Of a stretch of 64,000 nt of DNA, positions 52,133 to 60,847 are shown one piece after another. The notes under the pieces were generated by a model, which had not been told where the DNA came from, searched no databases, and saw only the letters and a list, made by a program, of their open reading frames with translations. The DNA is from Amycolatopsis methanolica 239 (lineage in GTDB: Bacteria; Actinomycetota; Actinomycetes; Mycobacteriales; Pseudonocardiaceae). The position numbers and the translations under genes were made by a program. The first letter of the stretch is position 1. Each line of letters starts with the position of its first letter. The stretch covers positions 6,634,001 through 6,698,000 of the forward strand of contig NZ_CP009110.1 in assembly GCF_000739085.1 (NCBI RefSeq), written 5' to 3'.

Positions 52133-53356
52133 ATGGACGGGGTGCTGGCCGACTTCGCGCAGCACTGGCCGCTCTACACCGCGATCCCGTTCATCGCCGC
52201 GCTCATCGGTTACGTCACCAAGCGCGTCGCCATCGAAATGATGTTCCGCCCGCTGGAGTTCGTGGGTATCCGCCCGATCTTCGGCTGGCAGGGCGTGGTG
52301 CCCAAGCACGGCGGCCGGATGGCGGCCATCGCCACCGACCTGCTCACCGCGAACCTGATCGACCTCGGCGAGGTGATCGGCCGCGTCCAGGCGGACCGCC
52401 TGGTGCGGGAGATCGAGCAGCCGCTGCTGCGGGCCATCGACGACCTGGCCCGCGACGTGATGGCCAAGCACCACCCGCGGCTGTGGGAGTCGCTGCCGCC
52501 GATGGCGCAGGACCTGATCGTCAAACAACTCCAGGCCGGCTCGCCGAAGCTGGTTCGCGAGCTGCTGGACGAGGTCCGCGCCAACCTCGACGGCGTGCTC
52601 GACGTCAAGCACATGACCGTCGAGCGGCTCACCCGCGACCGCGCCCTGCTGGTGCGACTGATCCGCGAGACGTCCCGGCCGGAGATGGCGTTCATCGCCC
52701 GCTGCGGGATCTACTTCGGATTCGTCCTCGGCATCGTGCAGGCGGTGGTGTGGGCGCTGACGAAGAACCCGTGGGTGCTGCCGGTGTTCGGCGGCGCCAT
52801 CGGGCTGTTCACCGACTGGCTGGCGATCAAGATGATCTTCCTGCCGCGCCGTCCGGTGAAGATCGGGCCGATCACGCTGCAGGGCAAGTTCCAGCGCCGC
52901 AAGGCCGAAGTCGCCCGCCAGTACGGCGAGATCATCGCCCGCGAGGTGCTGACCGTCGCCAACCTCCTCGACGAGCTGCTGACCGGCCCGCGCGCCGACC
53001 GGCTCGCCGCGCTCGTGCGGCGCGTGGTGGCCAGGGCCGTCGACGAGCAGGTCGGCCTGATCCGGCCGCTGCTGTCCGCGGCGGTCGGCGGCGAGCGGCT
53101 ACGTGAGATGACCGCGACCGCGGCGGCCGGGTCGCTCGCGCAGATGCCGTACCTGCTCCGGCAGGCCGAGCCGTACCTGGTCGAGGCGATGGACCTGGCG
53201 AACATGGTCGAGCGGCGGATGCTCGCGCTCACGCCCGAGGAGTACGAGAACCTGCTGCGCCCGGCGTTCCGCCAGGAGGAGTGGAAGCTGATCGCGGTGG
53301 GCGGTGTGATCGGGTTCGTCGTCGGTGAGTTGCAGGTTTTGCTGATGCTTCACTAG
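52133..53356 (+). CDS. DUF445 family membrane protein, copy 2
   Basis: This 407-residue paralogue of the preceding gene shares its whole layout: FIAALIGYVTKRVAIEMMFR near the N-terminus, FGGAIGLFTDWLAIKMIFLP in the middle, and LLRPAFRQEEWKLIAVGGVI at the C-terminus. It starts at ATG 52133, 33 bp after copy 1. The two diverge mostly in the soluble helices. Tandem retention suggests a hetero-oligomer or separate roles; neither is shown by sequence. Confidence 0.88.
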   Translation: MDGVLADFAQHWPLYTAIPFIAALIGYVTKRVAIEMMFRPLEFVGIRPIFGWQGVVPKHGGRMAAIATDLLTANLIDLGEVIGRVQADRLVREIEQPLLRAIDDLARDVMAKHHPRLWESLPPMAQDLIVKQLQAGSPKLVRELLDEVRANLDGVLDVKHMTVERLTRDRALLVRLIRETSRPEMAFIARCGIYFGFVLGIVQAVVWALTKNPWVLPVFGGAIGLFTDWLAIKMIFLPRRPVKIGPITLQGKFQRRKAEVARQYGEIIAREVLTVANLLDELLTGPRADRLAALVRRVVARAVDEQVGLIRPLLSAAVGGERLREMTATAAAGSLAQMPYLLRQAEPYLVEAMDLANMVERRMLALTPEEYENLLRPAFRQEEWKLIAVGGVIGFVVGELQVLLMLH

Positions 53357-53371
53357 GTGAACGGTTAACGT

Positions 53372-54688
53372 GTGCGCGTGGCGCACGAACCGCAGCAGCT
53401 CCCCGCGGTGCACGAGGCGTGGCTTCCCCGCGAGCACTCCCTGCACCGGCCCCGGCACGGCGGCCGTCAGCTCACCGCGTTGATCAGCGCGATCGTGTTC
53501 TTCACGACCCCGGCGCTGCTGTGGGTGTTCGGCGCGCGCCCCGCCGAGATCGAGAACCGGCACCTGGCGAGTTTCCCCAGCCTCGGCGACGGCTGGGCGT
53601 TCTTCACCAGCCTGCCCGGCTGGGCCACCGACCAGCTCACCTTCCGCAGCGCCGCGATCGACGCCGCGGACTGGATCAGCCGCACGTTCTTCGGCGAGAC
53701 CCCACCACGGGACCAGGCAGGCACCACCGAGACCGGTCCCCTGCCCGGCAGCCCGCCGCCGACCCAGACGCAGGGCACGGACGACCAGCCCACCACCTCC
53801 GGACCGCTCGACCAGGCCGGCTACCGGCAGGTCATCGAGGGCCGCGACGGCTGGCTGTACTTCGGCTACGACGCCGAAGCCAAGTGCTCCCCGGTCCGGA
53901 TGCTGTCCGACACGCTGGAGCGGATGAACCGGCTGCGCACGATCATCGAGGCGTCCGGGCGCAAATTTGTCTGGGTGGTGGCGCCGGACAAGTCCACGAT
54001 GGTCCCGGAGAACCTGCCGTCCAGCTACCCCGGCCGGGAGTGCCACCGGGCCGCGGAGGCGCCAACCTGGCAGCAGATCGACGCGGCTGGCGCGGTGGAC
54101 CTGCGGCCCGCCCTGACCCAGGAGGCGCGGCGCGTCAACCGCCCCGTCTACCCGTCCAACGACACGCACTGGACCGACGAGGGCTCGCTCGTGATGACCC
54201 GCGCGGCCGCCGAGGCCGTGCAGCCCGGCATCACCGCGACCTGGCAGAGCAAGCAGGTCGGCGCCTACACCGTCGCCGCGGACCTGCCGCCGCTGCTCGG
54301 CAAGAAGGCCGACAAGACGAACGTGCTCTACGACCTGCGCCCCGACGGCATCGTCGACCGGGCCGGGCAGACCATCGCCGACATCGAGACGCCGTCGTAC
54401 CGGTTCGCCTCACCGATGTCCTCGACGGTGAACGAGAAGACCCTGTTCTACGGCGACTCGTTCACCAAGGCGTCCTCGCGCTACCTGGCGGCCGGGTTCG
54501 CGAACCTGACGATGCTCGCCTACTTCACCCCGAAGACGAGCCGGGACCAGGCGATCGGGATGTTCACCAACTCGGACGTGATCGTGCTGGAGACCGTGGA
54601 GCGCAGCGTCTCCAGCGGTCAGCTGCCGTTCCTCACCGACGAGTTCCTCACGGCGCTGCAGGCGCAACTGCAGGCGAGTCCTCGGTGA
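53372..54688 (+). CDS. AlgX/AlgJ-like SGNH-type acetyltransferase
   Basis: This 438-residue protein has one N-terminal membrane helix (LTALISAIVFFTTPALLWVF, about 33-52) and an extracytoplasmic domain. The latter has the AlgX/AlgJ pattern: VIEGRDGWLYFGYDAEAKC, FVWVVAPDKSTMVPENLP, the Asp-His pair in YPSNDTHWTDEGSLVM and the Ser in TLFYGDSFTKASSR. In alginate-type systems such proteins place acetyl groups on the polymer after an MBOAT protein exports them. The MBOAT gene at 36025 is the likely partner. The start is GTG 53372 or 53378. The last 41 bp overlap znuB antisense. Confidence 0.8.
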   Translation: MRVAHEPQQLPAVHEAWLPREHSLHRPRHGGRQLTALISAIVFFTTPALLWVFGARPAEIENRHLASFPSLGDGWAFFTSLPGWATDQLTFRSAAIDAADWISRTFFGETPPRDQAGTTETGPLPGSPPPTQTQGTDDQPTTSGPLDQAGYRQVIEGRDGWLYFGYDAEAKCSPVRMLSDTLERMNRLRTIIEASGRKFVWVVAPDKSTMVPENLPSSYPGRECHRAAEAPTWQQIDAAGAVDLRPALTQEARRVNRPVYPSNDTHWTDEGSLVMTRAAAEAVQPGITATWQSKQVGAYTVAADLPPLLGKKADKTNVLYDLRPDGIVDRAGQTIADIETPSYRFASPMSSTVNEKTLFYGDSFTKASSRYLAAGFANLTMLAYFTPKTSRDQAIGMFTNSDVIVLETVERSVSSGQLPFLTDEFLTALQAQLQASPR

Positions 54689-55526
54689 CGCGGGCCGCCC
54701 GGTCGCGCAGGTAGGCGACCAGGCGGCAGACCAGGTAGATGGTGAACGCGATCGCGGTGACGAACGCGCTCACCGGTGCGCCCGGCGCGAGCGACAGGAC
54801 GATCCCGCCCAGCGCGGCCGTCTCGGCGAACACGACGGCCAGCACGGTGGCCTTCCACGGGCTCGCGGTCAGCCGGGCGGCCGCGGCCGCCGGCGTCACC
54901 ATCATCGCCACCACCAGCAGCGCACCGACGATCTGCACCCCGAGCGCCGTCGCGACGCCGACCAGCACCGCGAACACGACGGACAGCGTGCGCGCCGGGA
55001 CCCCACGCGCGGCCGCGACGTGCGGGTCGACGCTGGCGAACAGCAGCGGCCGGTAGATGAAAGCCAGCACCGCCAGCACCACCAGCGCGGCGATGACCAG
55101 CACGATGAGGTTGGTCGTCTCGATCGACACGATCTGGCCGACCAGGATGCCGAACTTGTTGGCCGCGCGGCCCGGGTAGAACCACAGGAACAGCACGCCG
55201 AGGCCCAGGCCGAAGGACAGGATCGCGCCGATCACCGAGTCGCGATCGGACTCCCGCCCGCCGAGCAGGCCGAGCAGCAACGCGGCGATCACCGCGCCGG
55301 CCAGCGCCCCGAACTCGACGCCGACGCCGAGCAGCAGCGCGCCTGCCGCACCGGTGAAGGCCAGCTCGGCGGTGCCGTGCACGGCGAACGACATCCGGCG
55401 GGTCACGATCAGCGGTCCGAGCACACCGGCGACCAGCCCGAGCACGGCCGCGGCGAGCAGGGCGGTCTGCACGAACGGCAGCCCGAGCAGCTGCGCCGTC
55501 AGACCGAAGTCGAAGAACTTGTCCAT
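54648..55526 (-). CDS. znuB: Zinc/manganese ABC transporter permease
   Basis: This 292-residue protein has about eight membrane helices and is of the ABC-3 (ZnuB/MntB) family: LLAAAVLGLVAGVLGPLIVT, RRMSFAVHGTAELAFTGAAG (with the family's conserved His), GILVGQIVSIETTNLIVLVI, and VGALLVVAMMVTPAAAAARL. It is the last gene of the znuA-C-B operon, 22 bp after the ATPase. The 3' end overlaps the AlgX-like gene by 41 bp on the other strand. Confidence 0.88.
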   Translation of the reverse strand: MDKFFDFGLTAQLLGLPFVQTALLAAAVLGLVAGVLGPLIVTRRMSFAVHGTAELAFTGAAGALLLGVGVEFGALAGAVIAALLLGLLGGRESDRDSVIGAILSFGLGLGVLFLWFYPGRAANKFGILVGQIVSIETTNLIVLVIAALVVLAVLAFIYRPLLFASVDPHVAAARGVPARTLSVVFAVLVGVATALGVQIVGALLVVAMMVTPAAAAARLTASPWKATVLAVVFAETAALGGIVLSLAPGAPVSAFVTAIAFTIYLVCRLVAYLRDRAARVTEDSPAVAPAAP

Positions 55527-55548
55527 GTTCAGCGGGAACCTTCGGTGC

Positions 55549-56343
55549 TCACGAAACGCGCTCGTCCAGGTGGTGGGGTTCGTCCTCGCAGACCGCGCTG
55601 CGCGCGCCGGCCACGTGGATCTGGCCGCCGACGCGGACCACCTCCACGCGGGCCCGGTACAGCTCGGACAGCGTCTCGGAGGTCATCACGACCTCCGGCG
55701 GGCCGATCCGGAACCGGCCGTCGACCAGGTACAGCACCCGGTCCACATAGGGCAGGATCGGGTTGATCTCGTGGGTCACGAACAGCACCGCGGTGCCGGC
55801 TTCGCGGCGGCGGACATCGATCAGCTCGCTCACCGCGCGCTGATGCGCGAGGTCCAGCGACAGCAGCGGCTCGTCGCACAGCAGCACGTCCGGCTCGCCG
55901 ACCAGCGCCTGCGCGACCCGCAGCCGCTGCTGTTCACCACCGGAAAGCTTGCCAACCGGCTGCTTCGCGTAGGACTGGGCGCCGACCGCGGCCACGGCGG
56001 CGGACACCCGCCGCCGTCGCTCGGCGAGACCCCGCAGCCCGGTGCCCCACCGGTGGCCGTCGAGCCCCAGCCCGACCAGGTCGACCCCACGCAGCGTGAG
56101 CGCTTCGGACATCGCCCGCTGCTGCGGGACGTACCCGACCGGGTGGTCGCTGTTGATGCGCACGCTGCCGCGCGAGAGGTGCTGCAGACCGAGCAGCACC
56201 TTCAGCAGGCTGGTCTTGCCCGATCCGTTCGGGCCGAGCACGGCGACGAACTCGCCGGGCTCGACCGAGAGGTCCAGCCCGGACCACAGCGTGCGCGCAC
56301 CGAACGCGAGGGTCGCGCCGGAGATCTCAACCGCAGGGCTCAA
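55549..56343 (-). CDS. znuC: Zinc/manganese ABC transporter ATP-binding protein
   Basis: This 264-residue ABC ATPase has Walker A LGPNGSGKTSLLKVL, Q-loop YVPQQR, the signature KLSGGEQQRLRVAQAL, Walker B VLLCDEPLLSLD and the switch His in LFVTHEINP. The C-terminal extension is short. It begins at TTG 56343, overlapping the substrate-binding gene by 4 bp (TTGA). It powers the ZnuB-type channel. Confidence 0.88.
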   Translation of the reverse strand: MSPAVEISGATLAFGARTLWSGLDLSVEPGEFVAVLGPNGSGKTSLLKVLLGLQHLSRGSVRINSDHPVGYVPQQRAMSEALTLRGVDLVGLGLDGHRWGTGLRGLAERRRRVSAAVAAVGAQSYAKQPVGKLSGGEQQRLRVAQALVGEPDVLLCDEPLLSLDLAHQRAVSELIDVRRREAGTAVLFVTHEINPILPYVDRVLYLVDGRFRIGPPEVVMTSETLSELYRARVEVVRVGGQIHVAGARSAVCEDEPHHLDERVS

Positions 56344-57233
56344 GAGTTCAGGGCCTTCGCCAGGTCGTCGACTTCGCCGGTCATCCAGGCAATGTAGTCC
56401 GTCGTCCCGGCGGGCAGCGTCTCGGTCACGCCCACCACGGGGATGCCGGCTCGGTTCGCCTCGCCGACGACCTGCTCGGTGACCGGAGTGGTGGTCTGCT
56501 CGTTGTTGATCAGGGCCTTGACCTGCTTGCCGGTGATGAGCGAGTTGAACTCGGCCAGCGCGGCAGGCGGGACGTCGGTCTCCTCCTCGACGGCCTCGGA
56601 GAACTCCTCCGGGGTGGCGTCGGTGACCCCGGCGGCCTGGATCAGGTAGTGCGCGACGGGCTCGGTGACCAGGACCTTGGTGTCCGGGTGGCCGGCGCCG
56701 ATCTGCCCGGCCTTGCTGGTGAGCTGGTCCAGCTGAGCCTTGAAGTTCGTCGCGTTGGTGCTGAAAGTCTGCGCCGCCTCCGGCTTGATCTGGCCGAGCT
56801 GCGCGGCCACCAGATCGGCCACCTTGGCGACGGTGGCGAAGCTGTACCAGACGTGCTCGTTCTCGTCGCCGGTCGCGCCGATCTCGTACGCGTTGAGCTT
56901 GCGGGCGTTCGCCGCCTGGTCGGCGAGCTTGCCGAAGAAGTCGTCGTAGCCGCCGCCGTTAGCGAGGGTCAGCTGCGCGTTCTGCGCGGCGATGGCGTCC
57001 TCGGGGGTGGTCTCGTAGGAGTGCGGGTCGGCGCTCGGGTCGTCGATGATCGAGGTGACCGCCACCTGGTCGCCGCCGACCGCGGACAGCACGCTGCCCC
57101 AGACGTTGGTGGACGCGACGACGTTGATCTTGCCCCCGGTGTCGCTCGCGGTGTTAGTCCCACCACAAGCGGTGAGGCCGAGTACGAGGGCCGTCGCGGC
57201 GGACGCGAGACCGATCAGGCGGGGGAAACTCAT
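56340..57233 (-). CDS. znuA: Zinc/manganese ABC transporter substrate-binding lipoprotein
   Basis: This 297-residue cluster A-I binding protein has a signal with lipobox LTACGG. The metal ligands are in DDPSADPHSYETTPED (His), ENEHVWYSF (His), TEPVAHYLIQAAG (His) and an Asp/Glu near the end. There is no His-rich loop of the kind that marks high-affinity zinc binders, so Mn is also possible. ATG 57233 is chosen over GTG 57242 because AGGAG lies 8 bp before it. A candidate metal-regulator box lies 46 bp upstream of this ATG. Confidence 0.88.
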   Translation of the reverse strand: MSFPRLIGLASAATALVLGLTACGGTNTASDTGGKINVVASTNVWGSVLSAVGGDQVAVTSIIDDPSADPHSYETTPEDAIAAQNAQLTLANGGGYDDFFGKLADQAANARKLNAYEIGATGDENEHVWYSFATVAKVADLVAAQLGQIKPEAAQTFSTNATNFKAQLDQLTSKAGQIGAGHPDTKVLVTEPVAHYLIQAAGVTDATPEEFSEAVEEETDVPPAALAEFNSLITGKQVKALINNEQTTTPVTEQVVGEANRAGIPVVGVTETLPAGTTDYIAWMTGEVDDLAKALNS

Positions 57234-57278
57234 CGCGAGCACTCCTGAAGTACGAGGTGGGACGCATGGTCGGAACTA

Positions 57279-57295
57279 TTGGAAACGGTTTTCGA
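57279..57295. promoter_or_regulatory. Zur-like (or LacI-like) palindromic box upstream of znuACB
   Basis: TTGGAAACGGTTTTCGA on the plus strand reads TCGAAAACCGTTTCCAA towards znuA. It is close to the actinobacterial Zur pattern TGAAAAnCnTTTTCA. The central CG and TGGAAACG half also fit LacI-family operators, and a LacI gene lies next to it, so either regulator is possible. Confidence 0.55.
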
Positions 57296-57410
57296 GTTCA
57301 CCTTACCTGAACGGGTGACGATCGCACCGCCTCGGTTGCCCCCGCCTGAACGTCACGTTGCGCAGTGGCGCACGCCGCACGGACGGCGTTCGACTTCACG
57401 ACTCCGTTCT

Positions 57411-57425
57411 GAACCGTTACGGTTC
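57411..57425. promoter_or_regulatory. Palindrome at the LacI-gene start, possible autoregulatory operator
   Basis: GAACCG-TTA-CGGTTC is a perfect 6-bp inverted repeat ending 4 bp before the ATG of the LacI-family gene. No ribosome binding site is visible there, so a leaderless or repressor-covered start is possible. Confidence 0.5.
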
Positions 57426-57429
57426 CCCC

Positions 57430-58530
57430 ATGGGGCGTCCTATGCGCATGAGGCGACAGGCGACGTTGGCGTCGCTCGCCGCGGAGCTCGGCGTGTCTCG
57501 GACCACCGTGTCCAACGCCTACAACCGTCCGGACCAGCTGTCGCCGGAACTGCGCAAGCGGGTACTGGAGACCGCCCGGCGCCTGGGCTACCCCGGCCCC
57601 GACCCGGTGGCGCGGTCGCTGCGCACCCGCAAGGCGGGCGCCGTCGGCCTGCTGCTCACCGAGAACCTGTCCTACGCCTTCCGCGACCCCGCGGCGATCG
57701 GCGTGCTCGAAGGCCTCGCGCTGGCCTGCGAGGACGCCGGTGTCGGGCTGCACCTGGTGCCGGCCAGCCCCGGCCGGGACGACGTAGCCGCGGTGCACCG
57801 CGCCGGTGTCGACGGTTTCGTCGTCTACTCGGTACCGGACGACGACCCGCACCTGGGCGCCGTGCTGGCCCGCCCGGTGCCGACGGTGATCATCGACCAG
57901 CCGCGCATCGAGGGCGTCGACCGGGTGGGGCCGGACGACACCTCGGCGGTCACCGCGCTCGCCGAACACATCATCCAGCTCGGCCACCGGCAGATCGGCG
58001 TGCTGTGCATGCGGCTCGCACGCGACCGCAACGACGGGTTCGCCTACCTGGACCGGCAGCAGAGCGCGCACTTCCACGTGCAGCGCGCCCGGCTGGAGGC
58101 GCTGGCGAAGGCGTTCGCGAAGGTCGGGGTCGACTGGTCGACGGTGCCGGTCGTGGAGCGCTTCGAACACACCGTGGACGACGGCGCCGCCGCGGCCCGG
58201 CACCTGCTCGACGCGCACCCGCAGGTGACCGCCCTGATCTGCACGTCGGACATCCTCGCGCTCGGCGCGCTGGCGGAGGCGAACCGGCGCGGCCTGCGAG
58301 TGCCCGCGGACCTCACGGTGACCGGGTTCGACGGCATCGCCGAGGCGGAGCGCGCCGGCCTGACCACGGTGCACCAGCCGGTGCTGGAGAAGGGCCGCGC
58401 GGCCGGCAAGCTGCTGCTGTCCTCCGGCGACCACGTCAAGCCGCGGATCATCACGCTCAACACGCAGCTGCGGATCGGCACGACGTCCGCGCCGCCGCGC
58501 ACCCTGGAGCAGCACTGGTTCGGGCCGTGA
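57430..58530 (+). CDS. LacI-family transcriptional regulator
   Basis: This 366-residue protein has the N-terminal LacI HTH (ATLASLAAELGVSRTTVSNA followed by YNRPDQLSPELRKRV and the hinge) and a periplasmic-binding-like effector domain (AGAVGLLLTENLSYAFRDPA, VPTVIIDQPRIEGVDRVGPD, TALICTSDILALGALAEANR, VTGFDGIAEAERAGLTTVHQ). The regulated genes are not obvious: no sugar operon lies beside it, and znuACB is divergent. ATG 57430 puts the HTH near the N-terminus, as in the family. Confidence 0.9.
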   Translation: MGRPMRMRRQATLASLAAELGVSRTTVSNAYNRPDQLSPELRKRVLETARRLGYPGPDPVARSLRTRKAGAVGLLLTENLSYAFRDPAAIGVLEGLALACEDAGVGLHLVPASPGRDDVAAVHRAGVDGFVVYSVPDDDPHLGAVLARPVPTVIIDQPRIEGVDRVGPDDTSAVTALAEHIIQLGHRQIGVLCMRLARDRNDGFAYLDRQQSAHFHVQRARLEALAKAFAKVGVDWSTVPVVERFEHTVDDGAAAARHLLDAHPQVTALICTSDILALGALAEANRRGLRVPADLTVTGFDGIAEAERAGLTTVHQPVLEKGRAAGKLLLSSGDHVKPRIITLNTQLRIGTTSAPPRTLEQHWFGP

Positions 58531-58597
58531 TCTCTCTCATTGCGGGGGGTTGATGGGTCCGGTGGAATGAAATCCGGACACAACCCGGGAGGCATTC

Positions 58598-59095
58598 TTG
58601 ACCGCGATCGACACCCTGCTGCAGCGCAACACGCAACTGACCGACCCCGTGCTCGGCGACCGTTCCACCGCCAGCCCGTCGATGAAGATCGCGATCCTGA
58701 CCTGCATGGACGCGCGCATCCGCGTGTTCGAGATCTTCGGCCTGATCCAGGGCGAGGCGCACATCCTGCGCAACGCCGGCGGAGTGGTCACCGACGACGT
58801 CGTCCGGTCGCTGTCGCTGTCGCAGCGCAAGCTCGGCACCGAAGAGGTACTGATCATGCAGCACACGGGCTGCGGCCTGTCGACCGTCACCGAGGACGAA
58901 TTCAAGGACGAGCTGGAAGAGGCGGGCGGCGTCCGTCCGACGTGGGCGGTCGAGGCGTTCCGGGACGTGGAGGACAGCGTGCGCCGGTCGATGCGGCGCG
59001 TGCGGACCAGCCGGTACCTGCCGCACACGGACAAGGTGCGCGGCTTCGTCTACGACGTGTTCACCGGTAAGGTCACCGAAATCCAGGACAACTAG
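58598..59095 (+). CDS. Beta-carbonic anhydrase
   Basis: This 165-residue protein has the zinc and catalytic residues of beta-class carbonic anhydrases: CMDARIR (Cys, and the Asp-Arg dyad), HILRNAGGVVTDDVVRSL, and QHTGCGLSTVT (His and the second Cys). It starts at TTG 58598 behind GGGAGG with 6-bp spacing. The length and place next to mutY match the mycobacterial enzyme Rv3588c (CanB). The reaction is CO2/bicarbonate interconversion. Confidence 0.93.
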   Translation: MTAIDTLLQRNTQLTDPVLGDRSTASPSMKIAILTCMDARIRVFEIFGLIQGEAHILRNAGGVVTDDVVRSLSLSQRKLGTEEVLIMQHTGCGLSTVTEDEFKDELEEAGGVRPTWAVEAFRDVEDSVRRSMRRVRTSRYLPHTDKVRGFVYDVFTGKVTEIQDN

Positions 59096-59104
59096 TCTGG
59101 GCGC

Positions 59105-59983
59105 GTGCCCATCGACTCCGAACTGCTGATCGACTGGTTCGACTCGTGCGCCCGGGACCTGCCGTGGCGGCGTCCGGAGTGCACGGCCTGGGGTGTGCTG
59201 GTCAGCGAGATCATGCTGCAGCAGACGCCGGTCGCGCGGGTCGAGCCGATCTGGCACGAGTGGCTCGCGCGGTGGCCGGTGCCGTCGGCGCTTGCCGCGG
59301 CGAGCCAGGGCGAGGTGCTGCGGGCGTGGGGCAAGCTCGGCTACCCGCGCCGGGCGCTGCGGCTGCACGCGGCGGCCACGGCCATCGCCACCGAGCACGG
59401 TGACGTGGTTCCGTCCGATGTGGACACCCTGTTGTCGTTGCCCGGCATCGGGGCATACACGGCGCGGGCGGTGGCGGCGTTCGCGTACGGCAAGCGGGCG
59501 CCGGTGGTGGACACGAACGTGCGGCGCGTGGTGGCCAGGGCGGTCCACGGCGCGGGCGACGCGGGGCCGCCGTCGAACACGCGCGACATGGCCGACGTGT
59601 CGGCGATCCTGCCGCTGGACGAGGCGCGCGCCGCGCGGTTCTCGGCGGCGTTGATGGAACTGGGCGCGGTGGTGTGCACGGCGCGTTCGCCGCGTTGCGC
59701 GGACTGCCCGGTGTACGCGGACTGCGCCTGGCAGAAGGCCGGCCGCCCGGCGTACAACGGCCCCGCGAAGGCGACGCAGAAGTACGCCGGCACCGACCGG
59801 CACGTGCGCGGCCTGCTGCTGGACGTCCTGCGGGGCACCGCGGAACCGGTGTGGAAGGCGAGCCTGGACGTGGTCTGGCCGGACACCGGCCAACGGGACC
59901 GCTGCCTGGATTCGCTGCTGGTGGACGGTCTGGTGGAGCAGACCGCGGACGGCCGGTTCGCGCTGCCGGGCGAACACAAGTAG
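59105..59983 (+). CDS. mutY: A/G-specific adenine glycosylase MutY
   Basis: MutY removes adenine mispaired with 8-oxoguanine. The 292-residue protein has PWRRPECTAWGVLVSEIMLQ (catalytic Glu in the SEIMLQQT motif), the helix-hairpin-helix LPGIGAYTARAV, the catalytic Asp in VVDTNVRRVV, and the iron-sulfur cysteines in CTARSPRCADCPVYADC. The C-terminal region (about 215-292) is short, with a winged-helix-like end in place of the NUDIX-like domain of E. coli MutY. GTG 59105 begins 9 bp after the carbonic anhydrase gene. Confidence 0.95.
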   Translation: MPIDSELLIDWFDSCARDLPWRRPECTAWGVLVSEIMLQQTPVARVEPIWHEWLARWPVPSALAAASQGEVLRAWGKLGYPRRALRLHAAATAIATEHGDVVPSDVDTLLSLPGIGAYTARAVAAFAYGKRAPVVDTNVRRVVARAVHGAGDAGPPSNTRDMADVSAILPLDEARAARFSAALMELGAVVCTARSPRCADCPVYADCAWQKAGRPAYNGPAKATQKYAGTDRHVRGLLLDVLRGTAEPVWKASLDVVWPDTGQRDRCLDSLLVDGLVEQTADGRFALPGEHK

Positions 59984-59984
59984 G

Positions 59985-60730
59985 TCAGCGGCGGCTGTCG
60001 ATCTTCAGGTCCCCCGTGGTGACCTTCCCGATGTGGTCACTGGCGAGCAGGGCGGTGGTCCGAGCGCCGATGATCGGCGCCGTGACACCCGGGTTCCGCA
60101 GCGTCCAGGCGAGCGCGACCTGCGCGGGGGGGTGCACTCCAGCTCCGCGGCGACCTCCTGCACCACGTCGGCGATGGCTAGGTTGCGCTCGGTGACCAGG
60201 CCCAGATCGGCGTTGAAGCTCCTGCGGGTGCTCTCCCCGGAGCCGTCGTCGCGGCGGTACTTGCCGGTCAGCACCCGGCTCGCCAGCGGTAAGTACGGGA
60301 CCACCCCCAGGCCCAGCTCGCGTGCCATCGGGATCAGGTCGCGTTCCCCGGTGCGCTCCACCAGGCTGTACTCGATCTGCAGCGCGACGATCGCCGACCA
60401 GCCACGCCGGAACGTGGGAAATCGCCACGTGCAGGACCTTGCCCTGCCGGGCCGGCTCAGCGTCGTGCACTTCGTCGCCAGCACGAGGCTTTCCCGGTTG
60501 TCCCGGGTGAATTCCCCCAGCAGGCGCTCGGAGCTGCCGTCGGTGTAGGTGCCCGCGGTGTCGATGAAGTTGCCACCGCGCCCGACGTAGGTGTCGAACA
60601 ACTTGCGCACGTCGTCCGGCTCCGCGCCCCAGCCCCACTCCGTGCCGAAGGTCGCCGTGCCCAGCGCCAGCGGCGAGACCCGCAGGCCGGAGCGGCCCAG
60701 CAGGCGGTAGGTGTCGAGGGTGAGGGGCAT
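59985..60730 (-). pseudogene. Aldo/keto reductase pseudogene, internal deletion and frameshifts
   Basis: The frame from ATG 60730 has a good AKR start (YRLLGRSGLRVSPLALGTAT, GNFIDTAGTYTDGSSERLLG). After LVLATKCTTLSRPG the sequence jumps to GKVLHVAISHVPAWLV in another frame. Around 50-60 residues, including the catalytic Lys/His region (YIDLLYVH), are missing. It then returns to frame one for VALQIEYSLVERTGERDLIP, and shifts again at a G7 run (60124-60130) to QVALAWTLRNPGVTAPIIGA. The gene cannot give an active reductase. It converges with mutY, with one base between them. Confidence 0.88.
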
Positions 60731-60847
60731 CGTGTCCTCCAGTGCTCGTGATCCGTTGCCGTGGAACGAGTCTGTGGGCACGGCGAGCCGGGGTAAGGGA
60801 ACCGGTTTCCTGGGAACACCGTCCTACCCCGGCTGTTGGATTTGTCC

